Source of the DNA: Clostridia bacterium
GTDB lineage: Bacteria; Bacillota_A; Clostridia; Lachnospirales; Lachnospiraceae
NCBI GenBank assembly: GCA_012515365.1
Contig: JAAYYM010000023.1
Coordinates: 1-5,699 of the forward strand
Direction of reading: 5' to 3'
Length of the DNA stretch: 5,699 bases
Part shown: one piece after another, positions 5,460 to 5,699 of the stretch
Numbering within the stretch: the stretch's first letter is position 1
Layout: every line of letters begins with the position of its first letter
Translations under genes and position numbers: made by a program
The notes under the pieces: model-generated
What the model was told of the DNA's origin: nothing
The model's input: the letters and a program-made list of their open reading frames with translations, nothing else
Database searches by the model: none

Positions 5460-5699
5460 GCCACTCCATATCTCCTCTATCTAATGATTTCACCAGTAAT
5501 TCTGCTGAAGCAAGGTTTGTTGCAAGCGGAATATTATGTATATCACAGATTTTAAACACGTTATTTACATCCGGTTCATGCGACTTTGGTGATAACGGAT
5601 CTCTTAAAAAGATGACAAGATCAATTTGATTATGCTCAATCTGCGCACCTAGCTGCTGTTCACCGCCAAGATGACCAGCCAGATATTTATGTACGGTCA
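5443..5699 (-). CDS. mgsA: Methylglyoxal synthase, C-terminal part (cut by window edge)
   Basis: Converts dihydroxyacetone phosphate to methylglyoxal and phosphate in the cytoplasm, a phosphate-releasing bypass of lower glycolysis. Only the last 84 complete codons are here; the N-terminus, with the GTTG phosphate-binding region, lies beyond the right edge. The visible part matches the family well: AGHLGGEQQLGAQI, then IDLVIFLRDPL, SHEPDVNN and HNIPLATNLASAELL. By position against the E. coli enzyme, His98 and Asp101 are conserved (SHEPD, codons at 5578-5580 and 5569-5571). The catalytic Asp71 of GGDQQ is replaced by Glu (GGEQQ, codon 5659-5661). The protein ends in a short tail, DMEWREMYK. 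The stop TAA at 5443-5445 lies inside the next gene, overlapping the carboxypeptidase by 17 nt and suggesting translational coupling. Family assignment is strong; activity is expected but affected by the Asp-to-Glu change. Confidence 0.92.
   Translation of the reverse strand, partial: TVHKYLAGHLGGEQQLGAQIEHNQIDLVIFLRDPLSPKSHEPDVNNVFKICDIHNIPLATNLASAELLVKSLDRGDMEWREMYK

Overview
The window is 5.7 kb of AT-rich DNA with seven protein genes, all on the minus strand. Gene content, low GC and strong AAGGAGG-type ribosome binding sites point to a Gram-positive Clostridia member, most likely a Lachnospiraceae-type gut anaerobe. SepF, a lipoprotein-type D-Ala-D-Ala carboxypeptidase and a HlyD-like protein suited to a single-membrane envelope agree with this. 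The family-level placement is inference from protein style, not a database match.

In the direction of transcription (right to left) the order is: the 3' part of a methylglyoxal synthase gene (mgsA, cut by the right edge); a serine-type D-Ala-D-Ala carboxypeptidase with a lipoprotein signal, overlapping mgsA by 17 nt; a good sigma-A-type promoter; a 139-aa P-loop protein of unknown function; a hairpin; a 468-aa membrane-anchored HlyD-like protein; a YggS/PLPBP-family PLP-binding protein; the division protein SepF; a clear Rho-independent terminator; and 3-dehydroquinate synthase (aroB).

The layout suggests three transcription blocks. The mgsA-carboxypeptidase pair is probably translationally coupled. 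The promoter at 4451-4479 probably drives P-loop gene, hlyD-like, yggS and sepF as one operon ending at the terminator at 1175-1209. aroB follows the terminator with its own strong ribosome binding site but no convincing promoter, so it may depend on read-through or an unseen promoter. The theme is envelope and division: peptidoglycan trimming, a membrane-anchored adaptor-like protein, and the FtsZ membrane anchor SepF, mixed with housekeeping metabolism.

No mobile element, CRISPR array, tRNA, rRNA or riboswitch is visible. The least explained part is the P-loop/HlyD-like pair wired into the yggS-sepF operon. Other points are a Glu where methylglyoxal synthases normally have the catalytic Asp, a carboxypeptidase that moves its membrane anchor from the C-terminus to the N-terminus, and a hairpin inside the division operon that transcription must cross.
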